NCBI GenBank assembly: GCA_004000515.1
Contig: CP034537.1
Coordinates: 1,550,001 to 1,614,000, forward strand
Length of the DNA: 64,000 nucleotides
Direction of reading: 5' to 3'
From: Pseudomonas poae
GTDB lineage: Bacteria; Pseudomonadota; Gammaproteobacteria; Pseudomonadales; Pseudomonadaceae
Both the position numbers and the translations under genes were made by a program. The notes below the pieces were generated by a model. The model did no database searches. It was not told where the DNA came from and saw nothing but the letters and a program-made list of their open reading frames with translations. Each line of letters opens with the position of its first letter. Position 1 is the first letter of the stretch. Positions 10,291 to 19,744 of this stretch are shown piece after piece.

Positions 10291-11275
10291 ATGAAACTGA
10301 AACGTTTGATGGCGGCAATGACTTTTGTCGCTGCTGGCGTTGCGACCGCCAACGCGGTGGCCGCTGGTGTTGACCCGGCAATTCCGGCTTACGTTAAGAC
10401 CACTGGTGTGTCGGGCAACTTGTCCAGCGTCGGTTCCGATACCCTGGCTAACCTGATGACCCTGTGGGCTGAGGGTTACAAAAGGAATACCCGAACGTCA
10501 ACATCCAGATTCAGGCCGCTGGCTCCGCCACTGCACCTCCTGCACTGACTGAAGGCACCTCCAACCTGGGCCCGATGAGCCGCAAGATGAAGGACACCGA
10601 ACTGGCAGCCTTCGAGCAGAAGTACGGTTACAAGCCTACCGCCATCCCGGTTGCCGTGGATGCCCTGGCTGTGTTCGTACACAAGGACAACCCGATCCAG
10701 CACCTGACCATGGAACAAGTCGACGCGATCTTCTCCTCGACTCGCCTGTGCGGTGGCAAAGCCGACGTAAAAACCTGGGGTGACCTGGGTGTGACCGGCG
10801 ACCTGGCCAACAAGCCAGTACAGCTGTTCGGTCGTAACTCGGTATCCGGCACCTACGGCTACTTCAAAGAAGAAGCCCTGTGCAAAGGCGACTACAAAGC
10901 CAACGTGAACGAACAACCAGGCTCGGCTTCGGTCGTGCAGTCCATCAGCTCCTCGCTGAACGGCATCGGTTACTCGGGCATCGGCTACAAGACCGCCAGC
11001 GTGAAGACCGTTGCTCTGGCTAAAAGGGCAGCACTGACTTCATCGAAGACAGCGAAGAAAACGCCCTGAACGGTAAATACCCGCTGTCGCGTTTCCTCTA
11101 CGTTTACGTTAACAAAGCCCCGAACAAGCCTCTGGCCCCGCTGGAAGCTGAGTTCGTGAAACTGGTTCTGTCCAAACAGGGCCAGGAAGTTGTAGTGAAA
11201 GACGGCTACATCCCACTGCCAGCCAAAGTTGCCGCCAAGGCCCTGGCTGACCTGGGTCTGAAAGAAGGCAACTAA
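10291..11275 (+). CDS. pstS: Phosphate ABC transporter, periplasmic binding protein
   Basis: PstS binds inorganic phosphate in the periplasm and delivers it to PstCAB. The N-terminus [20 protein letters not shown] is a signal peptide. Phosphate-loop features such as [23 protein letters not shown] and [14 protein letters not shown] are present. The frame is broken twice: A4 at 10480-10483 and A4 at 11022-11025, each where five A would restore KKEYPNV and KKGSTDF. Joined length is about 328 residues. Such identical errors in a gene needed for phosphate uptake point to sequencing error. It is preceded by a Pho box and followed by a weak hairpin. Confidence 0.93.
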
Positions 11276-11283
11276 GTTGCCTG

Positions 11284-11315
11284 GGCCGGTAAACCGGCCT
11301 CGCATCCCCCTTTTT
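11284..11315 (+). terminator. Weak terminator-like hairpin after pstS
   Basis: GGCCGG-TAAA-CCGGCC with a T5 run 11 bases further on. It probably lowers read-through from pstS, whose product is needed in excess, into pstC. Confidence 0.45.
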
Positions 11316-11362
11316 CACCCGCTGCCAGCTCTGCTACGCGGCGGCTTTGTTGCGTCACTGCA

Positions 11363-11380
11363 TTGTCATCTTTCTGTCAT
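11363..11380 (+). promoter_or_regulatory. Pho box upstream of pstC
   Basis: TTGTCAT-CTTT-CTGTCAT, an excellent 7-4-7 PhoB site. TAGGGT at 11391-11396, ten bases downstream, is a plausible -10 element, which puts transcription start at or very near the pstC ATG (11403). Confidence 0.85.
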
Positions 11381-11402
11381 ACAGGATCGCTAGGGTGTGC
11401 GC

Positions 11403-13688
11403 ATGAATGATCTGGCCAATTCCACCATGACGACGACTTCTCCCCCCAAGCGCATTGATTTCAATACGCCTGAGCTGCAACGCAAGCGCCGCATTCGCGC
11501 GCTCAAGGATCGCCTGACGCGTTGGTACGTACTGGTTGGCGGCCTCGCCGTCCTCGGTGCCATTACCCTGATCTTCTTCTTCCTTGGTTATGTGGTTGCG
11601 CCGCTGTTCCACGGTGCCTCGCTGACCAAGGAAGACACCCTGACGCCGGCCTGGATGCAAGACGCCGGCAAGCCCTTGATGATCTCCATGGAGGAGCAGA
11701 ACCAGGTCGCCATGCGGGTTTCCGACAAAGGCCAGGCCCTGTTCTTTGCAGTCGATACCGGTGCTGAGCTCAAGCGTGTCGACCTGCCGCTTCCCGCCGG
11801 CGTGAGCGTTGCCTCCATCGGTGAAGACCAGCCGGGCAGCCCGCTGGTGATTCTCGGTTTGTCCAATGGCCAGTCCCTGGTGTTCCGTCACACCTATAAG
11901 GTGTCCTACCCGGACGGCAAGAAAACCATCACCCCGGCGATCGAATATCCCTACGGCGAAACGCCGATCGTGCTGGATGACGCCGGTCGCCCGTTGGAGC
12001 ATGTCGCTCTCAACGCCACCGATTCCTCCCTGGTGGTCGCCGGTTCCGCCGGGTCGCACTTGAACGTGCTGTCGCTGACCCGCGAAGAAAACATGATGAC
12101 TGGCGAGGTCACCAGCGAGCAAAAGCGCATCGACCTGCCGCAAATGACTGAACCGGTGAAGGCGATCTTCATCGACCCACGCCAGCAATGGCTGTACGTG
12201 ATTAACGGTCGCGCCCTGGCAGACGTGTTCAGCCTGCGCGACAAGAGCCTCAATGGTCGCTACAAACTGCTGGAAGACGGCACTGCCGAAATCACCGCCA
12301 GCACCCAGCTGGTGGGCGGCATCTCGCTGATTGTCGGTAACTCCAAGGGCGGCCTGGCCCAGTGGTTCATGGCCCGCGACCCGGATGGCGAACAGCGCTT
12401 CAAGCAGATCCGTACCTTCCAGATGGGCAGCGCACCGATCGTGGAGATTACAGCCGAACAGCGCCGCAAAGGCTTCACCGCCCTCGATGCTTCCGGCAAC
12501 TTCGGCGTGTTCCACAGCACCGCCCACCGCACGCTGCTGGTAGAAACGGTGGTCGACGGCCAAGGTGTGTTCGGCCTTTCGCCACGGGCCAACCGCGTGA
12601 TCGTGGAAGCCGGTGGCAAGCTGCAACCGTTGCTGCTGGACAACCCGCACCCGGAAGTGTCCTGGAGCGCGTTGTGGAGCAAGGTCTGGTACGAGAACTA
12701 CGACGAGCCTAAATACGTCTGGCAATCGACCGCTGCCAACACCGACTTCGAACCCAAGATGAGCCTGGCCCCGCTGACCTTCGGCACCTTGAAGGCCGCG
12801 TTCTACGCCATGTTGCTCGCCGCACCCCTGGCGGTTGCCGCTGCAATTTATACTGCGTACTTCATGGCCCCGAGCCTGCGCCGCAAGGTCAAGCCGGTGA
12901 TCGAACTGATGGAAGCCATGCCGACGGTGATCCTTGGCTTCTTCGCTGGCCTGTTCCTGGCGCCTTATGTCGAAGGGCATCTGCCGGGCATTTTCAGCCT
13001 GCTGATGCTGTTGCCGATTGGCATCCTGGTGGCGGGTTTCACCTTCAGTCGTCTGCCTGAGTCGATTCGCCTGCGCATTCCCGATGGCTGGGAAAGCGCG
13101 ATCCTGATCCCGGTGATCCTGTTTGTGGGCTGGCTCTCGCTGTACATGAGCCCGTACCTGGAAACCTGGTTCTTCGGCGGCGACATGCGCATGTGGATCT
13201 CCCATGACTTAGGGATTACCTACGACCAGCGCAACGCCCTCGTGGTCGGCCTGGCGATGGGCTTCGCGGTGATCCCGAACATCTACTCCATCGCCGAAGA
13301 CGCCGTGTTCAGCGTGCCGCGTGGCCTGACCCTGGGCTCCCTGGCGCTGGGCGCCACGCCGTGGCAAACCATGACTCGCGTGGTCATCCTCACGGCCAGC
13401 CCGGGGATCTTCTCGGCGCTGATGATCGGCATGGGCCGCGCCGTCGGCGAGACCATGATCGTGCTGATGGCCACCGGTAACACGCCGGTGATGGAGATGA
13501 ACCTGTTCGAAGGCCTGCGAACCCTCGCGGCCAACGTCGCGGTGGAAATGCCCGAGTCGGAAGTGGGCGGCAGTCACTACCGCGTGCTGTTCCTCTCGGC
13601 GCTGGTGCTGCTGCTGTTCACTTTCATCATGAACACCCTCGCCGAGCTGATTCGTCAGCGTCTGCGCAAGAAATACTCGTCGCTTTAA
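11403..13688 (+). CDS. pstC: Phosphate ABC transporter permease PstC, long form
   Basis: 761 residues, more than twice the classic PstC length. After a first membrane helix (about residues 40-65) comes a periplasmic region of roughly 390 residues, then the permease domain with the loop containing GRAVGETMIVLMATGN near the C-terminus, the binding-protein-dependent permease motif. This long form is usual in Pseudomonas. I start at ATG 11403; an upstream GTG and an internal ATG at 11427 are alternatives. AGGG before the ATG can serve as ribosome site. It has its own Pho box, and pstA follows 15 bases after its stop. Confidence 0.94.
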   Translation: MNDLANSTMTTTSPPKRIDFNTPELQRKRRIRALKDRLTRWYVLVGGLAVLGAITLIFFFLGYVVAPLFHGASLTKEDTLTPAWMQDAGKPLMISMEEQNQVAMRVSDKGQALFFAVDTGAELKRVDLPLPAGVSVASIGEDQPGSPLVILGLSNGQSLVFRHTYKVSYPDGKKTITPAIEYPYGETPIVLDDAGRPLEHVALNATDSSLVVAGSAGSHLNVLSLTREENMMTGEVTSEQKRIDLPQMTEPVKAIFIDPRQQWLYVINGRALADVFSLRDKSLNGRYKLLEDGTAEITASTQLVGGISLIVGNSKGGLAQWFMARDPDGEQRFKQIRTFQMGSAPIVEITAEQRRKGFTALDASGNFGVFHSTAHRTLLVETVVDGQGVFGLSPRANRVIVEAGGKLQPLLLDNPHPEVSWSALWSKVWYENYDEPKYVWQSTAANTDFEPKMSLAPLTFGTLKAAFYAMLLAAPLAVAAAIYTAYFMAPSLRRKVKPVIELMEAMPTVILGFFAGLFLAPYVEGHLPGIFSLLMLLPIGILVAGFTFSRLPESIRLRIPDGWESAILIPVILFVGWLSLYMSPYLETWFFGGDMRMWISHDLGITYDQRNALVVGLAMGFAVIPNIYSIAEDAVFSVPRGLTLGSLALGATPWQTMTRVVILTASPGIFSALMIGMGRAVGETMIVLMATGNTPVMEMNLFEGLRTLAANVAVEMPESEVGGSHYRVLFLSALVLLLFTFIMNTLAELIRQRLRKKYSSL

Positions 13689-13703
13689 GAAAGGTAGAAG
13701 TCT

Positions 13704-15367
13704 GTGAAACAGAACTCCCTGAATGGATGGTTCAAGAGCGGCGCTCCCGGCGTCTGGATCAGCGGTGGCGCGGTGTCCATCGCGGTCATCATGACCATTG
13801 GTTTGCTGGCGGTGATTGCCGTGCGTGGCCTGGGCCACTTCTGGCCGGCCGACCTGATCCAGGCCAACTACAACGTGCCCGGCCAGGAAAACCATATCGT
13901 CATCGGCGAAGTGGTGCAGAAAGAAGAAGTGCCGCGTGAACGCCTGAAAAGCGCTGGCCTGTCGGTGCCGGACCAAGGCCCGGAATTCATGACCCGCGAG
14001 CTGATCAAGGTCGGCAACCGCGACCTGAACGGCAACGACTTCACTTGGATCGTCGGCGAGTGGTTGAAAGACCAGACCAAGCCTGCCGACCTGATGGCCA
14101 TCGAGCGGCGTGAGTGGGGCAACTTCTACGGCACGCTGGTCAACGTCAAGCAGGATGGCAAGGTCGTCGCCGAAGGCGCAGCGGCCTGGCCGGAGCTGCA
14201 AGCCCGTGTCGAACGCGTGAACAAGCTGGCTGCCCAGTTGAAGACGCTTGAGAAGTCCGACATCGGCGCGATCAACGCCGGTCTTGAACGCATCCGCCTG
14301 CACGGTCGCAAGCTGGAGCTGGAAGGCAAGCTCGACGCCGCCGCCCAAGCCGACATGGATGCCGACCGTGCCGAGCTGAACGCCCGCTACCAGGACATCG
14401 AAGCACGCCTGACCGACCTGCACACCCAGTTCAACCGCGACGCGCTCACGGCCCGTGACGGCAATGGCAAGGAAGTGGAAATCGGCATCGGCAAAGTGGT
14501 GCACGCCTACCAGCCGAACGCCATGGGCACCTTCACCAAGATCGGCTTCTACTTCAGCAAGGTCTGGGAATTCCTCAGCGACGACCCACGGGAAGCCAAC
14601 ACCGAAGGCGGGATTTTTCCGGCCATCTTCGGCACCGTGATGATGACCCTGATCATGGCGATGATCGTGACGCCGTTTGGCGTGCTGGCAGCGGTGTACC
14701 TGCGTGAATACGCCAAGCAGAACGCCCTGACCCGCATCATCCGCATTGCGGTGAACAACCTGGCCGGTGTACCGGCTATCGTCTACGGCGTGTTCGGCCT
14801 GGGCTTCTTCGTGTATGTACTGGGTGGCTCGGTTGACCGCCTGTTCTTTGCCGAAGCCCTGCCGGCGCCGACCTTCGGCACGCCGGGCCTGTTGTGGGCC
14901 TCGCTGACCCTGGCGCTGCTGGCGGTGCCGGTGGTGATCGTGGCCACCGAAGAAGGCCTGGCGCGCATTCCGCGCACCGTGCGTGAAGGTTCCTTGGCAC
15001 TGGGTGCGACCAAGGCGGAAACGCTGTGGAAGATCGTGCTGCCCATGGCCAGCCCGGCGATGATGACCGGCATGATCCTCGCCGTGGCGCGCGCCGCTGG
15101 CGAAGTGGCGCCGCTGATGCTGGTAGGTGTAGTGAAGCTGGCGCCGTCGCTGCCGCTTGACGGCAACTACCCGTACCTGCACCTGGACCAGAAGATCATG
15201 CACCTGGGCTTCCATATTTATGACGTCGGCTTCCAGAGCCCCAACGTCGAAGCGGCACGGCCGCTGGTGTACGCCACTGCCTTGCTGCTGGTGCTGGTGA
15301 TCGCCACGCTCAACTTGTCGGCAGTGTGGATTCGTAACCACCTGCGTGAAAAAATACAAAGCGTTAG
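13704..15367 (+). CDS. pstA: Phosphate ABC transporter permease PstA, long form
   Basis: About 555 residues starting at GTG (MKQNSLNGWF). One N-terminal helix, a large periplasmic insertion with a helical coiled segment (about residues 150-260), then the permease domain with VARAAGEVAPLMLVGVVK. The 3' end is uncertain. As read, the frame passes into the REP at 15367 and stops at 15407 with a REP-encoded tail. One more A in the A6 run at 15349-15354 would end the protein at TAG 15365-15367, just before the REP, which fits the deletion bias seen elsewhere. I annotate that end. Confidence 0.9.
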
Positions 15368-15452
15368 CTGGAGCTGGCTTGCCTGCGATGGCATCACCGC
15401 GGGTTGAATGGAACACCGCGCCGCCCGCATCGCAGGCAAGCCAGCTCCCACA
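15367..15452. repeat. REP pair inside the pst operon
   Basis: Inverted REP units (GGAGCTGGCTTGCCTGCGAT and complement) between pstA and pstB. The left unit lacks the usual TGTGG start and touches the 3' end of pstA. Confidence 0.88.
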
Positions 15453-15532
15453 GGGGCCAGCGTCAGACACAAAATTTGAGTAGATCGCCCCGGCGGTTCA
15501 ACACAACGAATTGGTAGCACAGGGAGCATCCC

Positions 15533-16366
15533 ATGCAACACGACACCCACACCCACGGCATCAACATGTCTGCCCTGGGTCGCGACAAGCAGAGCCTGAG
15601 CCTGGCCCAGGAAACCGTGGCCATTGAAGTGCCGGGCCTGAGCCTGTACTACGGTGAAAAGCAGGCGCTGTTCGACGTCAGCATGAACATCCCCAAGCAG
15701 CGCGTGACCGCCTTCATCGGCCCGTCGGGCTGCGGCAAGTCCACGCTGCTGCGCACCTTCAACCGTATGAACGACCTGGTAGACGGTTGCCGTGTTGAAG
15801 GTGCCATCAACCTCTACGGCACCAACATCTATCGCAAAGGCGAGGACGTAGCCGAGTTGCGTCGCCGCGTGGGCATGGTGTTCCAGAAGCCGAACCCATT
15901 CCCCAAGACCATCTACGAAAACGTGGTCTACGGCCTGCGCATCCAGGGCATCAACAAGAAACGCATCCTCGACGAAGCCGTGGAATGGGCGCTCAAGGGC
16001 GCGGCGCTGTGGGACGAAGTAAAAGACCGCCTGCATGATTCGGCACTCGGCCTGTCCGGCGGCCAGCAGCAGCGTCTGGTGATTGCACGTACCATCGCCG
16101 TGGAGCCCGAAGTCCTGCTGCTCGACGAACCTTGCTCGGCACTCGACCCGATCTCGACACTGAAGGTTGAAGAGCTGATCTACGAGCTCAAATCCAAGTT
16201 CACCATCGTTATCGTGACCCACAACATGCAGCAGGCGGCGCGGGTGTCCGACTACACCGCGTTCATGTACATGGGCAAGCTGGTGGAGTTTGGCGATACC
16301 GATACCCTGTTCACCAATCCGGCGAAGAAGCAGACCGAAGACTACATCACCGGTCGCTACGGCTAG
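15533..16366 (+). CDS. pstB: Phosphate ABC transporter ATPase
   Basis: 277-residue ATPase that powers phosphate import by PstCA and takes part in signalling to PhoR. Walker A is GPSGCGKST, the ABC signature is LSGGQQQR and Walker B with its extension is [12 protein letters not shown]. The Q-loop region [10 protein letters not shown] is the PstB form. The start has GGGAG at proper spacing. A REP pair separates it from pstA by about 165 bases; phoU follows 70 bases after. Confidence 0.97.
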   Translation: MQHDTHTHGINMSALGRDKQSLSLAQETVAIEVPGLSLYYGEKQALFDVSMNIPKQRVTAFIGPSGCGKSTLLRTFNRMNDLVDGCRVEGAINLYGTNIYRKGEDVAELRRRVGMVFQKPNPFPKTIYENVVYGLRIQGINKKRILDEAVEWALKGAALWDEVKDRLHDSALGLSGGQQQRLVIARTIAVEPEVLLLDEPCSALDPISTLKVEELIYELKSKFTIVIVTHNMQQAARVSDYTAFMYMGKLVEFGDTDTLFTNPAKKQTEDYITGRYG

Positions 16367-16436
16367 GAAGCTGTGGTTCTCATTGCACTGACGCTGCGGT
16401 TCTCCGCACCTTACCGGACGCTCCAAGGACGCCAAA

Positions 16437-17198
16437 ATGATTAGCAAAGAAGGCCTTACCCATCACATCTCCGCGCAGTTCAACGCCGAGCTTGAGGAAG
16501 TGCGCAGCCACCTCCTGGCGATGGGCGGGCTGGTGGAGAAGCAAGTCAACGACGCCGTCACTGCGCTGATCGAGGCTGACTCGGGCCTGGCCCAGCAAGT
16601 GCGTGAGATCGATGACCAGATCAACCAGATGGAACGCAACATCGACGAAGAATGCCTGCGCATTCTCGCCCGTCGCCAGCCGGCGGCGTCCGACCTGCGT
16701 TTGATCATCAGCATCTCCAAGTCGGTGATCGACCTGGAACGCATCGGTGATGAAGCCACCAAGATCGCACGTCGCGCCATCCAGCTGTGCGAAGAAGGCG
16801 AGGCGCCGCGCGGTTACGTGGAAGTGCGCCATATCGGCGACCAGGTGCGCAACATGGTGCGCGACGCGCTCGACGCATTCGCCCGCTTCGACGCCGAACT
16901 GGCGTTGTCGGTGGCGCAGTACGACAAGATCATCGACCGCGAATACAAGACCGCCCTGCGTGAGTTGGCCACCTACATGATGGAAGACCCGCGCTCTATC
17001 TCGAGGGTCTTGAGCATTATCTGGGTGCTGCGTTCCCTGGAGCGGATCGGCGACCACGCGCGCAATATCTCGGAACTGGTGATTTACCTGGTCCGTGGCA
17101 CTGACGTACGGCACATGGGCCTCAAGCGCATGAAGGCCGAAGTTGAAGGCTCGGCCGATCTAATCCCTAATGTTCCGGGCGAATCTGACGATAAGTAA
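16437..17198 (+). CDS. phoU: Phosphate signalling regulator PhoU
   Basis: 253-residue all-helical protein made of two PhoU repeats (for example ERNIDEECLRILARRQPAAS and the later DPRSISRVLSIIWVLRSLERIGDHA). With PstB it keeps PhoR in its inhibitory state when phosphate is ample. The length is normal, the frame is intact, and a strong terminator follows. It completes the pst operon. Confidence 0.96.
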   Translation: MISKEGLTHHISAQFNAELEEVRSHLLAMGGLVEKQVNDAVTALIEADSGLAQQVREIDDQINQMERNIDEECLRILARRQPAASDLRLIISISKSVIDLERIGDEATKIARRAIQLCEEGEAPRGYVEVRHIGDQVRNMVRDALDAFARFDAELALSVAQYDKIIDREYKTALRELATYMMEDPRSISRVLSIIWVLRSLERIGDHARNISELVIYLVRGTDVRHMGLKRMKAEVEGSADLIPNVPGESDDK

Positions 17199-17214
17199 GA
17201 TTGCCCGAGAAAAT

Positions 17215-17241
17215 AACGCCCGGCCTTTGGTCGGGCGTTTT
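17215..17241 (+). terminator. Terminator of the pst-phoU operon
   Basis: AACGCCCG / CGGGCGTT stem followed by T4, 16 bases after the phoU stop. Confidence 0.85.
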
Positions 17242-17363
17242 CGTTTGTGGCAGCTGATTTTGCGTCTTGGGCTAAATAAAGTCCGAACGTGACTGCAGAG
17301 TTTTGGCAAAATGCCATCAGTCAGGCGTAGTGCGTGCCGAGGTTTTTATAGGATGAAGGGTCG

Positions 17364-18271
17364 ATGAGCAAAGTCAGTGTATTGGTGGTGGATGACGCCT
17401 CGTTTATCCGCGATCTGGTGAAGAAGTGCCTGCGCAACTACTTCCCCGGGATCAAGCTTGAAGACGCGGTGAACGGCAAAAGGCCCAGGCCATCCTGATG
17501 CGCGAGAGCTTCGACCTGGTGCTGTGCGACTGGGAAATGCCAGAGATGTCCGGCCTTGAGCTGTTGACCTGGTGCCGCGAGCAGCCTCACCTCAAAGCCA
17601 TGCCGTTCGTGATGGTGACCAGCCGTGGCGACAAGGAAAACGTGGTGCAGGCCATCCAGGCCGGGGTTTCTGGCTACGTCAGCAAGCCGTTCACCAACGA
17701 GCAGTTGCTGAACAAGGTCAAGCAGGCCCTGCACAAGATCGGTCGCCTGGACGCTTTGGTCGCCAGCGCACCGACCAAGATGAACTCCGCGTTCGGCAAC
17801 GATTCGCTGAGCGCCTTGACCGGCGGCAAGCCCGAAGCCGTGAAGTCCGCCCCTGTGGCGGCCGCTGCTCCGGCACCCAACAAAGGCCTGCTCAACAGCC
17901 CGCCCGTACAGGCACCTGCGGTATCGCCAGCGAGTGGTCGTGGCCAGGGCCAGTTGCGGCTGTCCAGCGGTAACCAGCAATGCGTGATCAAAGGCTTGAG
18001 CATCAAGGAAGCGCTGCTGGTGGTGCGTCGCGGTGAAGTACTGCCTCAGGTACTGGAAAGCGCCGTACTCGACCTTGAGCAAGGCGACAACGCCGAAGTC
18101 GCACGTCTCAACGGCTACCTGCACGCCGTTGTGGCCTACGAGCCCAAGCCCGACAGCGACTGGCTGCAACTGACCTTCCGGTTTATCGACCAGGATGCGC
18201 AGAAGCTCGACTACATCTCCCGCCTGATCGCACGCGGTACCGCACAGAAGCATTTTGTGCCGGGTGCGTAA
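17364..18271 (+). CDS. Response regulator, receiver domain plus PilZ-like C-terminus
   Basis: About 302 residues once a frameshift is corrected. The N-terminal receiver (1-125) has VLVVDDASFIRDLV, the phosphoacceptor segment DLVLCDWEMPEMSG and the KPF signature lysine. An Ala/Pro-rich linker leads to a C-terminal domain (about 200-302) that resembles PilZ in spacing (IKGLSIKEALL, FRFIDQDAQKLDYISRLIA) but seems to lack the RxxxR c-di-GMP motif. The break is at 17478-17481 (A4 where A5 gives NGKKAQAILMRE). It follows phoU but behind a terminator, so it is probably a separate unit. Its output is unknown. Confidence 0.8.
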
Positions 18272-18282
18272 GCCCTGAATAT

Positions 18283-18310
18283 CGGGAATCAACCGGCGGT
18301 CTGATTCCCG
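18283..18310 (+). terminator. Hairpin after the response regulator
   Basis: CGGGAATCA / TGATTCCCG stem, 9 bp, twelve bases past the stop codon. There is no strong T-run. Confidence 0.5.
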
Positions 18311-18349
18311 GTGCTTGGCTTGATTTATATCTGTTTCGATATAGTCTTC

Positions 18350-18371
18350 CGATAACGCCTCTGCGTTATCG
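18350..18371. promoter_or_regulatory. Perfect palindrome upstream of the toxin-antitoxin pair
   Basis: CGATAACGC-CTCT-GCGTTATCG, a 9-bp perfect inverted repeat about 85 bases before the toxin start. It is a candidate operator for the HTH antitoxin, since such modules usually repress themselves at a palindrome. A terminator role is less likely because there is no T-run. Confidence 0.45.
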
Positions 18372-18457
18372 ATCCTTTGCTATGCCTTGAAACAAAGCCC
18401 CGATGCCTGTGGTTGAATCGTCGATTACGCTTTTTCTTTCCAGGAAAGGAGAAGCCG

Positions 18458-18780
18458 ATGCCAAGGCACAAGGATGTGGTGTTTCTAGGAAGCTCGCTCA
18501 AGGATCTGAAAGCGTTCCCGCTTGATGCCAAAGGGCAGCAGGTTTTCAGTTGGATCTCTTGCAGCAGGGTGAGCAGCCCTTTGATTGCAAGCCGATGAAA
18601 ACCATTGGGCGGGGCGTCAGTGAGATTCGGATTACAGAGGAGTCGGGAGCGTTTCGTGTGTTCTATGTGGTCAACCGGCCTGAAGCAGTTTATGTGCTGC
18701 ACGCGCTGCGCAAAACCACACAGAAAACCGCAGGGCGGGATATCGAATTGGCTCGCGCCAGATTGCAGGAGTTAGGGTAA
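18458..18780 (+). CDS. RelE/HigB-family toxin (Gp49-like)
   Basis: About 107 residues when two frames are joined: MPRHKDVVFLGSSLKDLKAF, then QLDLLQQGEQPFDCKPMKTIG and ESGAFRVFYVVNRPEAVYVLHA. This is the phage-derived Gp49-like branch of the RelE/HigB superfamily, ribosome-dependent mRNA interferases. GAAAGGAGAAG provides a strong ribosome site. The frame breaks at 18530-18532, where AAA would need to be AAAA. If that break is real the toxin is dead; if it is a base-call error the module is intact. The antitoxin starts four bases after the stop, in the toxin-first order typical of HigBA. Confidence 0.78.
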
Positions 18781-18784
18781 TTCC

Positions 18785-19189
18785 ATGAAAAATCAAAAAT
18801 TTGACGGCGAACGCTTCAGCAACGTTTGGGATGCTCTGGAAGAGTCACCCGAGCAAGCCGCCAATATGCGGCTGCGTTCAAAACTGCTCCGGGAATTGTG
18901 CCAGACCATTCGTAGCTGGGAGCTTTCTCAAAAAGATGCAGCGTGCAGGCTGGGCATCAGTCAGCCCCGACTAAACGACGTCCTCACTGGCAAGATCGAC
19001 AAGCTCTCTCTGGATGCCCTGGTCAATCTGTCAGCGGCTGCCCAAATGGACGTGGATATTTGTTTCAACGGGCTGTTTGTCTACATTACCCGTTCCGTTC
19101 CAGGTTTACCAGGATTGCCGCTACCACGATTCTCAGGCCATGACCCTCTACAAATCCACCGATGCCAATGGCGTGGTGTTTTTCAGTGA
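18785..19189 (+). CDS. XRE-family HTH antitoxin (HigA-like), 3' end abnormal
   Basis: The first 100 or so residues are a normal antitoxin: SNVWDALEESPEQAANMRLR, then a Cro-type helix-turn-helix (LSQKDAACRLGISQPRLNDVLTGKI) and LSLDALVNLSAAAQMDVDI. Family members usually stop about here. This frame instead runs on for 30 residues (CFNGLFVYITRSVPG and beyond) into the 5' region of the M23 peptidase gene and ends at 19189. The tail has no family character, so I think the natural 3' end was lost, either in a deletion that joined the two genes or through an undetected indel. Confidence 0.75.
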   Translation: MKNQKFDGERFSNVWDALEESPEQAANMRLRSKLLRELCQTIRSWELSQKDAACRLGISQPRLNDVLTGKIDKLSLDALVNLSAAAQMDVDICFNGLFVYITRSVPGLPGLPLPRFSGHDPLQIHRCQWRGVFQ

Positions 19190-19742
19190 CCGGCAAACGC
19201 CCGGCGCCCAGGCGTTCGTGATCCAGGAACGCAAGGTCCAGCGGCCTGTTTTCGACCGGCCAAAACCCGCTTATCCACAGCAAGCCTACCGCTACGCCTT
19301 CCCCTGGCGCGGCGGCCCTTTCCGCCTGACCCAAGGCCCCAACGGCAGCTTCAGCCACACCGATGCCAAGAGCCGCTTCGCCATGGACATCGCCATGCCC
19401 GAAGGCACGCCGATCACTGCGGCACGCAGCGGCGTGGTGGTGAAAACCGAAAATGAACAGAGTGGGCGCGGCAGTGATGCGTCAGGGAATTTCGTGCGGG
19501 TGAAGCATGATGACGGCACCGAGGGCGTGTACCTGCACCTCAAGCAAGGTTCGGTCGGTGTCAGGGTGGGGCAGCGTGTGGCGGTAGGCAGCCCGCTGGG
19601 GTTGTCGGGCAATACCGGCAACAGCAGCGGGCCTCATTTGCATTTTGTGGTACAGCGCGCCACCGAGGCGGGGCTGGTGTCGATCCCGTATGAGTTCAAC
19701 CAACCGGTGGGGCACTGCCCAACTTTGCGTTGGGCAATTAAA
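19139..19742 (+). CDS. M23-family peptidase, N-terminally shortened
   Basis: Peptidoglycan-type metallopeptidase domain. The motifs FAMDIAMPEGTPI and GPHLHFVV hold the zinc ligands of LytM/M23 proteins. The mature-type start MTLYKSTDANGVV is present, but no signal peptide can be read upstream. In my recollection Pseudomonas relatives also have a longer middle region before YRYAFPWRGGPF. The gene therefore looks 5' damaged, next to the toxin-antitoxin pair. Near the end a G4 run (19710-19713) should be G5; that restores PVGALPNFALGN and the stop TAA at 19740-19742. The start at 19139 is uncertain. Confidence 0.68.
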
Positions 19743-19744
19743 GG

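Noticed and set aside
15365..15407. REP-encoded C-terminal tail on PstA
   Set aside because: The tail comes from translating the REP; one more A in the preceding A6 run ends the protein just before it, matching the error pattern seen elsewhere.
11355..15470. Very long minus-strand frames opposite pstC and pstA
   Set aside because: They are shadows of conserved permease genes and rich in His, Gln and Arg, typical of antisense frames at high GC.
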